Positions 1-6,772 of a stretch of DNA of 15,396 nucleotides are shown here, piece after piece (the first letter of the stretch is position 1; the number at the start of each line of letters is the position of its first letter). A program made the position numbers and the translations under genes. Location of the stretch: NCBI GenBank assembly GCA_964538675.1, contig CAZIGM010000040.1, positions 1 to 15,396 of the forward strand. The letters are read 5' to 3'. Origin of the DNA: CAZIGM01 sp964538675. Lineage in GTDB: Bacteria; Bacillota; Bacilli; Tepidibacillales; Tepidibacillaceae. The notes beneath the pieces were generated by a model that saw only the letters and a list, made by a program, of their open reading frames with translations, was not told where the DNA came from and did no database searches.

Positions 1-35
1 TTTAGTACTAACTCAAATAATTATTTTTAAAAAAG

Positions 36-53
36 TGTGAATAGTTATTCACA
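36..53. promoter_or_regulatory. 18-bp perfect palindrome, ARG-box-like operator candidate
   Basis: The sequence TGTGAATAGTTATTCACA is a perfect inverted repeat (8-bp arms, centre GT). It fits the ArgR/AhrC operator consensus wnTGAATwwwwATTCAnw at 15 of 16 defined positions; the one miss is a G in the central AT-rich tetrad. The right arm contains the -35 hexamer of the gltA promoter, so a bound protein would block RNA polymerase. The spacing does not fit Rex (four bases between TTGTGAA and TTCACAA), CRP (TGTGA-N6-TCACA) or GlnR/TnrA (TGTNA-N7-TNACA). The palindrome is seen directly; the identity of the bound protein is inferred. Confidence 0.55.
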
Positions 54-76
54 TTAATGTTTAAATATATTAAAAT
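48..76 (+). promoter_or_regulatory. Sigma-A promoter of gltA-icd
   Basis: The -35 hexamer TTCACA (48-53, 5/6 to consensus) and the -10 hexamer TAAAAT (71-76, 5/6) are separated by exactly 17 bases. Transcription would begin near 83, leaving a leader of about 95 nt before gltA. A weaker second candidate is TTGTAC (84-89), 17 bases, TATTAA (107-112). No gene is seen in positions 1-177. Confidence 0.6.
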
Positions 77-177
77 TTATATATTGTACTTTTATAGTTA
101 CTGAATTATTAACTGTCCAATAATAATAGTTTCTTCACAAACTACAATAGTAAATATATAAAGAGGGGAGAGAGGTT

Positions 178-1290
178 ATGAGTGTGTCAAAAGGATTAGA
201 TGGTATTATCGCAGCTCAATCATCAATTACTTCAATAGTTGGTACTACACTTACATATAGAGGTTATAAAATTGATGATTTAACCCAAAGCTCTGAGTTT
301 GAAGAGATAGTTTATTTATTATGGTTTGGAAAACTTCCTAACATTAATGAATATAAGCATCTTAGTAAGGAATTGTTGAACCATGGTGTTTTATCAAACG
401 AGATATTAGAAATAATGAAGACATTGCCAAAAGAAGGAAATTTTATGGATGTTCTTAGAACTATTATTTCAGCATCAGCTTTGTATGAAAAAGATATCCA
501 AAATATTTCTGAGGAAGCTAATTTAAATAAAGCAAAGCGCTTATTGGCCCAAATTTCTTCAATTGTTTGTGCACTTTATCGAATTAGAAACAACTTAGAG
601 CCAATTGCACCTGATTCCAATCTTAGTTATTCAGCTAATTTTTTATATATGCTTAATGGGAAATTACCGGATGAGATATCTGTTCAAGCATTTAATAAAG
701 CTTTAGTTATTCATGCCGATCATGAATTAAATGCATCAACTTTTTCATCTCGAATAACTGTTGCTACTCTAGCAGATATGTATTCGGGCATTATTGCTGC
801 AATTGGAACTTTAAAAGGTCCTTTGCATGGTGGTGCAAATGAAGAAGTAATGAGTATGTTAGAAGAAATAAGTGAAATTAGTAATATAGAAAACTATCTT
901 GATGAAAAATTAAATAATAATGAAAAAATTATGGGAATGGGACATAGGGTATATAAACAAGGTGATCCTCGTACTAAGCATTTAAAGATAATTTCAAAAC
1001 AGCTAGCCGATATAATTGGCGATAGGAAGTGGTATGATATATCAGAAAAAATTGAAGAATATGTATATACAAAAAAGGGTTTATTACCTAATGTAGATTT
1101 TTATTCAGCAACTGTCTATACATATTTAGGGATACCAAAGGAATTATTCACTCCTATTTTCGCAATAAGTCGTACATCGGGTTGGACAGCACATATAATG
1201 GAACAGTATAAAAATAATAAAATTATTAGACCACGTTCTGAATATACTGGGAAAGTTAATCAAAAATATATACCAATAGAGGATAGATAG
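178..1290 (+). CDS. gltA: Citrate synthase
   Basis: Condenses acetyl-CoA and oxaloacetate to citrate in the cytosol. The 370-residue length is that of the short bacterial (Bacillus CitZ-like) type rather than the longer, NADH-inhibited enterobacterial type. The catalytic set is present: H217 in GPLHGGANE, H256 in MGMGHRVYK and D307 in NVDFYSATVY, plus R332 in SRTSGW and R351/R353 for substrate carboxylates. The conserved helix HADHELNAS lies at 179-187. The ATG follows a purine-rich GAGGGGAGAGAGG ribosome binding site (162-174). icd follows after 47 bp with no terminator, so the two are probably co-transcribed and make 2-oxoglutarate. Aconitase is not in the window. A 2-methylcitrate synthase is the main alternative, as the families overlap in sequence, but icd as partner favours citrate synthase. 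Confidence 0.93.
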   Translation: MSVSKGLDGIIAAQSSITSIVGTTLTYRGYKIDDLTQSSEFEEIVYLLWFGKLPNINEYKHLSKELLNHGVLSNEILEIMKTLPKEGNFMDVLRTIISASALYEKDIQNISEEANLNKAKRLLAQISSIVCALYRIRNNLEPIAPDSNLSYSANFLYMLNGKLPDEISVQAFNKALVIHADHELNASTFSSRITVATLADMYSGIIAAIGTLKGPLHGGANEEVMSMLEEISEISNIENYLDEKLNNNEKIMGMGHRVYKQGDPRTKHLKIISKQLADIIGDRKWYDISEKIEEYVYTKKGLLPNVDFYSATVYTYLGIPKELFTPIFAISRTSGWTAHIMEQYKNNKIIRPRSEYTGKVNQKYIPIEDR

Positions 1291-1337
1291 ACGTTTTAGG
1301 CTTAAGTATAGAAATTAATGAACTAGGAGGTAAATAG

Positions 1338-2633
1338 ATGACAGTATTTGAAAAATATGATTTACCAGCATACGGAGAAAAGATAAAAATTGAAAATGGA
1401 AAATTAAAAGTACCTGATAACCCGATTATTCCGTTTATCGAGGGAGATGGGACAGGTCCTGATATATGGGCATCCGCCAAAAGAGTTTTAGATGCTGCTG
1501 TAGACAAAGCATATATTGGAAAGAAGAAGATTGCATGGTATGAAGTATATACTGGAGAAAAGTCATATGGTAAATGGGGTGAGTGGCTCCCAAAAGATAC
1601 CCTTACCGCAATGAGAGAGTATTTAGTGGGAATAAAAGGACCTCTCACAACTCCAATAGGTGGAGGCTTTCGTTCATTAAATGTTACCTTAAGACAAGAA
1701 CTGGATTTATATGCATGTGTTCGTCCTGTTCGTTGGTTTAAAGGTGTACCTTCACCAGTAAAACACCCAGAGTGGATAGATATGATTATTTTTAGAGAGA
1801 ATTCAGAGGATATTTATGCAGGAATAGAATGGAAAGCAGGAACTGAAGAAACTGAAAAAATAATTGATTTTTTACAAAAAGAAATAGGCGTGACAAAAAT
1901 TCGTTTTCCAGAAACATCAGCAATTGGAATAAAACCGGTGTCAAAAGAAGGTACATATCGCTTGGTGCGCTCTGCAATAGAGCATGCTATTAATAATAAT
2001 AGCGATAGTGTTACATTAGTACATAAAGGAAATATAATGAAATATACTGAAGGTGCTTTTAAAAATTGGGGATATGAACTAGCAGAAATAGAATATGGGG
2101 ATAAGGTTTTCACTTGGGCTGAATATGACCGACTTGTTGAAAAAGAGGGTATTGATACTGCTAATAAGGCACAAAATGAAGCAGTAGCTGCAGGCAAAAT
2201 TATTATAAAAGATATTATAGCTGATGCATTCTTACAACAAATTTTAACTAGGCCTAAAGAATATGATGTAATTTCAACGCTTAATTTAAATGGAGATTAT
2301 ATATCTGATGCTCTAGCAGCTCAAGTTGGTGGTATTGGTATAGCGCCTGGGGCTAATATCAATTATTTGACTGGCATAGCTATGTTTGAAGCTACTCATG
2401 GAACTGCTCCGAAATATGCTGGACTAGATAAAGTTAATCCTTCTTCAGTTATTCTATCTGGCGAGATGATGTTAAGATATCTTGGTTGGAATGAAGCTGC
2501 GGACATTATTATTAAGTCGATGGAGAAGACTATATTAAGTAAAAAAGTTACTTATGATTTTGCAAGGTTGATGGAGAATGCGATTGAATTAAAATGTTCT
2601 GAATTTGGATCAGAATTGATTAAGAATATGTAA
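1338..2633 (+). CDS. icd: Isocitrate dehydrogenase, NADP-dependent
   Basis: Oxidatively decarboxylates isocitrate to 2-oxoglutarate, reducing NADP+. The 431-residue protein lines up with the E. coli/B. subtilis type (416-423 aa). Isocitrate-binding residues S113, N115, R119, R129 and R153 have the same numbers as in the E. coli enzyme, and the catalytic lysine is K230. Metal-binding aspartates are in NLNGDYISDAL (D320, D324). The coenzyme site has K359-Y360 in THGTAPKY and Y406/R410 in VTYDFARLM, the set known to select NADP over NAD. S113 is also the phosphorylation site in E. coli, but no kinase gene is visible here. AGGAGG (1325-1330) places the start. It is the second gene of an operon with gltA and ends at a terminator 10 bp downstream. 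Confidence 0.95.
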   Translation: MTVFEKYDLPAYGEKIKIENGKLKVPDNPIIPFIEGDGTGPDIWASAKRVLDAAVDKAYIGKKKIAWYEVYTGEKSYGKWGEWLPKDTLTAMREYLVGIKGPLTTPIGGGFRSLNVTLRQELDLYACVRPVRWFKGVPSPVKHPEWIDMIIFRENSEDIYAGIEWKAGTEETEKIIDFLQKEIGVTKIRFPETSAIGIKPVSKEGTYRLVRSAIEHAINNNSDSVTLVHKGNIMKYTEGAFKNWGYELAEIEYGDKVFTWAEYDRLVEKEGIDTANKAQNEAVAAGKIIIKDIIADAFLQQILTRPKEYDVISTLNLNGDYISDALAAQVGGIGIAPGANINYLTGIAMFEATHGTAPKYAGLDKVNPSSVILSGEMMLRYLGWNEAADIIIKSMEKTILSKKVTYDFARLMENAIELKCSEFGSELIKNM

Positions 2634-2643
2634 TTTAACAAAT

Positions 2644-2670
2644 AAAAACCTCGAAATTATCGAGGTTTTT
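2644..2670 (+). terminator. Rho-independent terminator after icd
   Basis: A perfect 11-bp stem AAAAACCTCGA / TCGAGGTTTTT closes a five-base loop AATTA and ends in a run of T. It starts 10 bp after the icd stop. The symmetrical A and T runs let it work on either strand. Confidence 0.85.
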
Positions 2671-2792
2671 CAGACTGTAGAAAAAACCCTATTTCTTCGT
2701 TACTGTTAAAATCCCCGGTACTCACTTACGTCAGAGTAAGCTCCGTTCCTCGATTTTAACGTGCCTTGTACTAGTACATTTTCTTTAGTCTG
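2671..2792. repeat. 122-bp palindromic non-coding element (MITE-like)
   Basis: The ends are CAGACTGTAGAAAA and, inverted, CAGACTAAAGAAAA, giving an imperfect terminal inverted repeat of 14 bases with two mismatches. Nested inside are a perfect 9-bp inverted repeat GTTAAAATC (2705-2713) / GATTTTAAC (2752-2760), a 5-bp stem CTTAC/GTAAG (2725-2729/2736-2740), and a 12-bp palindrome TGTACTAGTACA (2767-2778). There is no convincing coding frame. Its base composition is visibly richer in G+C than the surrounding intergenic DNA. The layout suits a small interspersed palindromic repeat of the sort common in clostridial genomes, but a second full copy is not in the window, so mobility is inferred. No clear target-site duplication is visible. 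Confidence 0.55.
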
Positions 2793-2793
2793 T

Positions 2794-2820
2794 CAGGTTG
2801 TTGACTTTCTCAACAACCTG
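2794..2820. repeat. 10-bp perfect hairpin between the palindromic element and the second terminator
   Basis: CAGGTTGTTG (2794-2803) and CAACAACCTG (2811-2820) pair perfectly around the loop ACTTTCT. The 3' arm runs directly into the next terminator stem. The segment ACTTTCTCAACAACCTGA and the bases after it recur, at 18 of 22 positions, just before the terminator at 12365. Confidence 0.6.
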
Positions 2821-2847
2821 AAAAATCTCGAAATTATCGAGATTTTT
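2821..2847 (+). terminator. Second terminator, near-duplicate of the one at 2644
   Basis: Stem AAAAATCTCGA / TCGAGATTTTT, loop AATTA. It differs from the terminator at 2644-2670 by only two bases in 27, and these are a paired C-G to T-A change, so the stem stays perfect. It lies on the far side of the palindromic element. Confidence 0.75.
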
Positions 2848-3004
2848 ATTTGTTATAGTAAACGATTAGGTAGGTTGATGGGTATTTGGAGTTTAAAAAC
2901 ACTGTTTAAAATACTTATGTTAATGAAGGTATTTTTGTTCAAATATCAAATATATAAAGCAAGTTATTTTTTGAAATATATATAAATTACTAGGAGGTTA
3001 GTTA
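2848..3004. other. AT-rich leader region upstream of the fumarase genes
   Basis: These 157 bp hold no gene and no promoter with two good hexamers. A possible -10 TAAAAT lies at 2907-2912 with only a poor -35. A direct repeat GTTTAAAA occurs at 2891-2898 and 2904-2911. As two terminators precede it, a promoter for the fumarase operon is expected here but I cannot place it. The AGGAGG at 2992-2997 is the ribosome binding site of the next gene. Confidence 0.4.
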
Positions 3005-3847
3005 ATGAAGGAAATACATGTTGAGAAAATTATCAAAGCTGTTTCAAATATGGCGAAAGAGAGTAACTTTGATTTGGGCATTGATGTAAAAAAAGCTTTG
3101 TTAAAATCTGCAGAAAAAGAACAATCTCCTATAGGAAAAAACATTCTTAATCAGATAATTGAAAATCAAGAAATTGCACGTTCAGAAGAAGTTCCAATAT
3201 GTCAGGATACTGGATTTGCTGTTTTCTATATTGAATTAGGGCAAGAGGTTCATATAGTTGGAGGAAATCTAAATGATGCAATAAATGAAGGAGTAAGAAA
3301 GGGTTATGAAGAAGGGTATTTAAGAAAATCAATAGTTAGACATCCATTTGATAGAGTAAATACTAATGATAATACACCTGCTATTATTTATATAGAAATA
3401 GTAGATGGAGATAATTTGAAAATAAAGATGACTGCTAAAGGTGGTGGCAGTGAAAACATGTCTTTTATTAAAATGTTAAAGCCATCGGATGGAATTGAAG
3501 GAGCTAAAGATTTTATTATTGATTGTGTAAGAACAGCTGGACCTAATCCTTGTCCGCCAATAATTGTTGGTATAGGAATAGGTGGAACATTTGAGAAAGC
3601 AGCATATTTGGCGAAGAAATCGTTATTTAGGGAAGTTGGACAAAGAAATCAATTAGAAGATATAGCTACATTGGAAGAAGAATTACTAGTAAAGATTAAT
3701 AAAACTGGTATTGGACCACAAGGCTTGGGTGGCAATACAACAGCATTAGATGTTCATATAGAAATATTTCCAACACATATTGCTTCCTTACCTGTTGCAG
3801 TTAATATTAATTGTCATGCAAGTAGACATAAAGAAGTAATTTTATAA
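3005..3847 (+). CDS. fumA: Fumarate hydratase class I, alpha subunit
   Basis: The larger subunit of a two-subunit, oxygen-sensitive [4Fe-4S] hydro-lyase that interconverts fumarate and L-malate. It corresponds to the N-terminal catalytic part of single-chain class I fumarases; 280 aa is normal. The three cysteines expected to hold the cluster are C66 in PICQDTG, C183 in GPNPCPP and C270 in NINCHASRH. Other family blocks are GGGSENMS (146-153) and GIGPQGLGGNTTALDVHIE (235-253). AGGAGG (2992-2997) sets the ATG. The beta subunit starts 12 bp after the stop. L-tartrate dehydratase (TtdA) is the sister family and is hard to exclude from sequence; the nearby gltA-icd genes favour fumarase. The symbol is used in its two-subunit sense, not as E. 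coli FumA. Confidence 0.88.
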   Translation: MKEIHVEKIIKAVSNMAKESNFDLGIDVKKALLKSAEKEQSPIGKNILNQIIENQEIARSEEVPICQDTGFAVFYIELGQEVHIVGGNLNDAINEGVRKGYEEGYLRKSIVRHPFDRVNTNDNTPAIIYIEIVDGDNLKIKMTAKGGGSENMSFIKMLKPSDGIEGAKDFIIDCVRTAGPNPCPPIIVGIGIGGTFEKAAYLAKKSLFREVGQRNQLEDIATLEEELLVKINKTGIGPQGLGGNTTALDVHIEIFPTHIASLPVAVNINCHASRHKEVIL

Positions 3848-3859
3848 GGAGAGAATTTA

Positions 3860-4414
3860 ATGAGAACATCATATATAAAAACTCCATTATTAGTAGAAGA
3901 TGTTAATGAATTAAGAGCAGGTGATCAAGTATATATATCTGGAATAATTTACACTGCTAGAGATGCTGCGCATAAAAGATTAGTAGAATTAATAGAAAAA
4001 GGAGAGGAACTTCCTTTTAATTTAGAAAACCAATTAATCTACTTTATGGGACCTAGTCCTGCTAAACCAGATAAACCTATAGGTTCAGCTGGACCTACAA
4101 CTAGTTACAGAATGGATAAATACTCACCAATCCTTCTAGACTATGGTTTGAGAGGTATGATAGGTAAGGGAGCTAGAAACAAGGAGGTTAAAGAATCAAT
4201 TATAAAAAACAAAGCAATTTACCTTGCAGCAGTAGGAGGTGCAGCGGCACTGATAGCCAAAACTATTGAAAAATCTGAAATTATAGCTTACAATGATTTA
4301 GGTGCTGAGTCAATTAGAAAATTGAATGTAAAAAATTTTCCTGCTATAGTGATTAACGATATATTCGGCAATGATTTATATAATCAGGAAAGTGAAAAGT
4401 ATGCTATTAAATAA
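3860..4414 (+). CDS. fumB: Fumarate hydratase class I, beta subunit
   Basis: The smaller subunit of the class I fumarase, matching the C-terminal domain of single-chain enzymes; 184 aa is typical. Diagnostic blocks are GDQVYISGIIYTARDAAHKR (21-40), YFMGPSPAKP then PIGSAGPTTSYRMD (73-86), GMIGKG (99-104), and KAIYLAAVGGAAALIAK (118-134). These form the substrate carboxylate-binding part that completes the active site next to the cluster of the alpha subunit. It has no cysteine of its own, as expected. The ribosome binding site AAGGAGAG (3846-3853) overlaps the alpha stop codon, so translation is probably coupled. As with the alpha subunit, a tartrate dehydratase (TtdB) role cannot be ruled out. 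No good terminator follows. Confidence 0.88.
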   Translation: MRTSYIKTPLLVEDVNELRAGDQVYISGIIYTARDAAHKRLVELIEKGEELPFNLENQLIYFMGPSPAKPDKPIGSAGPTTSYRMDKYSPILLDYGLRGMIGKGARNKEVKESIIKNKAIYLAAVGGAAALIAKTIEKSEIIAYNDLGAESIRKLNVKNFPAIVINDIFGNDLYNQESEKYAIK

Positions 4415-4515
4415 GCTTATCTTATAAGAAAACAATATTTTTCTAGTCATAGTTAATAATTTATGCTATTATTACATAGAAAAAGATTGTTATAGTTTGA
4501 CACACATATAAACAC
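4415..4515. other. AT-rich spacer after fumB with a long inverted repeat
   Basis: No gene is seen. TTTTTCTA (4438-4445) and TAGAAAAA (4477-4484) pair, and inside them TAATAAT (4454-4460) pairs with ATTATTA (4468-4474). All pairs but one are A-T, and there is no following T-tract, so this is not a convincing terminator and fumarase transcripts may read into oppA. A consensus -35 TTGACA lies at 4497-4502, but the matching position 17 bases on is only TATTTT (4520-4525). Confidence 0.4.
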
Positions 4516-4543
4516 TTGTTATTTTACGGATATCTAGTATAAT
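4516..4543 (+). promoter_or_regulatory. Promoter of oppA
   Basis: TTGTTA (4516-4521, 4/6) and a perfect TATAAT (4538-4543) are 16 bases apart. Transcription would start near 4550, giving an unusually long leader of about 165 nt that contains a CodY-like box and a hairpin. Confidence 0.55.
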
Positions 4544-4567
4544 GGATTAGTAGCTATATATAATTTA

Positions 4568-4582
4568 AATACTCTGAAAATT
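4568..4582 (+). promoter_or_regulatory. CodY-box-like site in the oppA leader
   Basis: AATACTCTGAAAATT matches the CodY consensus AATTTTCWGAAAATT at 13 of 15 positions. It lies about 20-30 bp downstream of the expected transcription start, where a bound repressor would stop initiation or elongation. Peptide transport operons are well-known CodY targets in Firmicutes. That CodY binds here is inferred. Confidence 0.5.
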
Positions 4583-4651
4583 CGAATTATAACAATTTTT
4601 TTATATAGGTAAATTATTATTACACTTTTTTGTAGCAAGATTTTAAAGTTG

Positions 4652-4690
4652 TTATTTATATGGTTGGTTATCCAACCTAAATATAAATAA
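4652..4690 (+). promoter_or_regulatory. Leader hairpin upstream of the oppA ribosome binding site
   Basis: A two-part stem: TTATTTATAT (4652-4661) pairs with ATATAAATAA (4681-4690), and GGTTGG (4662-4667) pairs with CCAACC (4672-4677) around the loop TTAT, with a three-base bulge TAA on the 3' side. No T-tract follows, so it is not a terminator. It ends 10 bases before the AAGGGGG ribosome binding site and could stabilise the mRNA or affect translation of oppA. Confidence 0.5.
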
Positions 4691-4716
4691 TCAAAATACT
4701 AAGGGGGTATTTATTA

Positions 4717-6513
4717 ATGAAGAAAGCTAGCAAATGGTTAGCGATTATGCTTGCTATTGTGATGGTAGCAAGTTTTGGCCTAGTTGGTTGTAATAATGAA
4801 GAGCCAGCTAAAGAGCCAGCTGAAGTAACAGAACCACAAGAATTACATTGGACTCTAGGTGCTGAGCCACCATCATTAGACGCACAATTATCAACAGATT
4901 CTGAGTCTTTCATTGTACTTAATTCTGTTATGGAAGGTTTAGTACGCGTAAGTGAAAATGGTATCGTGCCAGGAATGGCTAAATCTTGGGAACTTTCAGA
5001 AGATGGACTTAACTATGTATTCCATTTAAACGAAAATGCTAAATGGAGTAATGGTGAACCTGTTACTGCTCAAGACTTTATTTTTGCTTGGGAAAGAGCT
5101 ATTAATGCTCATAACGCATCTCAATATTATTTCATGTTAACAGACTATATTGTTGGTACACAAGATTACTATAACTATAGTAATTACGAAGTATTAAAAG
5201 ATTTGTATGAAAACAACTTAGATGCATACAAAGAAGAATACGCAGCTGAAGATGGTACTTTACCAACTCCTGATGTAGTAGCTTTTGGAGAAGCAGTTGC
5301 CGATCCTCAACCTGTAGCAGTTGATACTTTAGGATTTAAAGCTATAGATGCACAAACTATTAAAGTTGATCTTATAACTCCAACTCCTTGGTTCTTAGAA
5401 ACTACAGGATTTGCAACTTATTATCCATTAAATAAAGCTTTCTATGATGCAAACAAGGATACTTATGCTTCAGAAACTGATATGCTTTTATACAATGGAC
5501 CATTTGTTATTAGTGAATGGGGTCATGAATCAAATCTAGTATTAGATAAGAATGATAAATATTGGGATAAAGATTCTGTAAAATTAGATAAAATCACTTT
5601 GGATATTGTTAAAGACCAAAACACAGCTCTTTCTTTATATGAAGCTGGAGATACTGACCGTTCTGGTTTAAATAGAGAAAATGTACCAATGTATGTAGAT
5701 GATCCTAATTTTGGTACTTTCGGTGAAATGGTTCATTTCTACTTAGTATTTAATACTTCAACACCACCATTTAGTAATGAAAAAGTACGTAAAGCTATCT
5801 ATATGGGAACTGATACACAGGCATATGTAGATACAGTATTAAATAATGGTTCTGAGCCTGGTACTGGTTTAGTTCCAAATAACTTTGATGGTTATGCTGG
5901 ATCTGGTAAAGAGTTCCGTGCAGAGAGTGAAGCGAAATATGGACAGTTAGTTCCAACTTATGATGCTGAAGCTGCAAAGGCTCTATTAATAGAAGGTCTT
6001 GCTGAAGAAAACATGACTCTTGAAGATTTCTCATTTGAATTATTAAGTGGAGATTCTGAAAGTGCTCGTAAATCTAGTGAATTCTTAAAATCTATGTGGA
6101 ACCAGAATTTTGGCGTAGAGGTTACTATTCCTGGAGTTACATTTGCTGAGAGATTACAACGTTCAAGAAGTCAAAACTTTGATATTGTATTATCTGGTTG
6201 GGGTCCTGACTATAATGATCCATTAACATGGTTATTCTTGTTCCAAACTGATGGTTCTTATAATGACGGTAAATGGTCAAATGCTGAATATGATCGTCTA
6301 GTAGAAGCTACAAAAACAGAAATTGATCAAGAAAAGCGTTTAGCAAACTTTATTGATGCTGAGAAGATTCTTATGGATGAAACTGGTATTGCACCATTAT
6401 ACTTCCGTAATACTGCATTCTTACAACAACCTTATGTTAAAGGTGTAATTGAGAAAGCTTTTGGTTCACAATTTGAATTCAAATGGGGTTATATTGAAGG
6501 GAAACAACAATAA
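4717..6513 (+). CDS. oppA: Oligopeptide ABC transporter, peptide-binding lipoprotein
   Basis: The extracytoplasmic receptor that captures peptides and delivers them to the OppBC channel. It begins with a lipoprotein signal peptide: basic MKKASKW, a hydrophobic core, then lipobox LVGC with C25 as the lipidated residue, followed by a Glu/Pro-rich linker (28-42). The family 5 solute-binding domain follows, with GLVRVSENGIVPGMAKSWE (74-92), FHLNENAKWSNGEPVTAQDF (102-121), the hinge-side block PPFSNEKVRKAIYMG, and VLSGWGPDYNDPLTWL near the C-terminus. At 598 aa it is longer than E. coli OppA (543); part of this is the linker and an acidic, Tyr-rich segment at about 147-205. AAGGGGG (4701-4707) sets the ATG. 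It is followed by its own terminator. The exact substrate (oligopeptide or dipeptide) cannot be read from sequence. Confidence 0.9.
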   Translation: MKKASKWLAIMLAIVMVASFGLVGCNNEEPAKEPAEVTEPQELHWTLGAEPPSLDAQLSTDSESFIVLNSVMEGLVRVSENGIVPGMAKSWELSEDGLNYVFHLNENAKWSNGEPVTAQDFIFAWERAINAHNASQYYFMLTDYIVGTQDYYNYSNYEVLKDLYENNLDAYKEEYAAEDGTLPTPDVVAFGEAVADPQPVAVDTLGFKAIDAQTIKVDLITPTPWFLETTGFATYYPLNKAFYDANKDTYASETDMLLYNGPFVISEWGHESNLVLDKNDKYWDKDSVKLDKITLDIVKDQNTALSLYEAGDTDRSGLNRENVPMYVDDPNFGTFGEMVHFYLVFNTSTPPFSNEKVRKAIYMGTDTQAYVDTVLNNGSEPGTGLVPNNFDGYAGSGKEFRAESEAKYGQLVPTYDAEAAKALLIEGLAEENMTLEDFSFELLSGDSESARKSSEFLKSMWNQNFGVEVTIPGVTFAERLQRSRSQNFDIVLSGWGPDYNDPLTWLFLFQTDGSYNDGKWSNAEYDRLVEATKTEIDQEKRLANFIDAEKILMDETGIAPLYFRNTAFLQQPYVKGVIEKAFGSQFEFKWGYIEGKQQ

Positions 6514-6565
6514 TTATAACAACATTAATATTCATAATTTATAATTGAAGGCTATTGTTCAAATA

Positions 6566-6600
6566 GGTACATAGGAGGAATACCTCCTATGTCCTTTTTT
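6566..6600 (+). terminator. Strong terminator between oppA and oppB
   Basis: A perfect 10-bp stem ACATAGGAGG (6569-6578) / CCTCCTATGT (6583-6592) with loop AATA is extended by GG/CC across one bulged T, and is followed by TTTTTT. The stem traps an AGGAGG sequence. It lies 53 bp after the oppA stop and would limit transcription into oppBCDF. Confidence 0.88.
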
Positions 6601-6712
6601 CTTTACTAATAAAAATAATTATTATATTTTATCTTTTATACGAAACCTTATAACATTAAATACATTAATAATGAAAATAAACTTAATATTCTAAATAAAT
6701 AAATAAATATAA

Positions 6713-6736
6713 AATGTTTTGAAAATGCGTTATAAT
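6713..6736 (+). promoter_or_regulatory. Possible oppBCDF promoter element with a weak CodY-like site
   Basis: A consensus -10 TATAAT (6731-6736) has no recognisable -35 at 16-18 bases. Just before it, AATGTTTTGAAAATG (6713-6727) matches the CodY consensus at 12 of 15 positions. In DNA this AT-rich, both may be chance. The rest of the 259-bp gap between oppA and oppB, beyond the terminator, shows nothing else. Confidence 0.3.
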
Positions 6737-6772
6737 ACACGATATATTGATAAAATTAGGGGGTGGATAAAC

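Noticed and set aside
1256..2197. Several minus-strand reading frames opposite gltA and icd
   Set aside because: They lie fully antisense to well-supported genes, lack ribosome binding sites and have shadow-type compositions.
2761..2985. A 74-codon plus-strand reading frame beginning inside the palindromic element
   Set aside because: It starts at GTG within the repeat, has no ribosome binding site, crosses a hairpin and a terminator, and its translation resembles no protein and is just AT-rich sequence.
4486..4596. Inverted repeat ATTGTTATA / TATAACAAT (with flanking wobble pairs) surrounding the oppA promoter
   Set aside because: The left arm is upstream of the likely transcription start, so the RNA cannot fold this way from that promoter, and A-T repeats of this length are easy to find by chance here.
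6719..6772. Upstream TTG start for oppB, adding 18 residues
   Set aside because: No ribosome binding site there, and the ATG at 6773 has a clear one and gives the family N-terminus.
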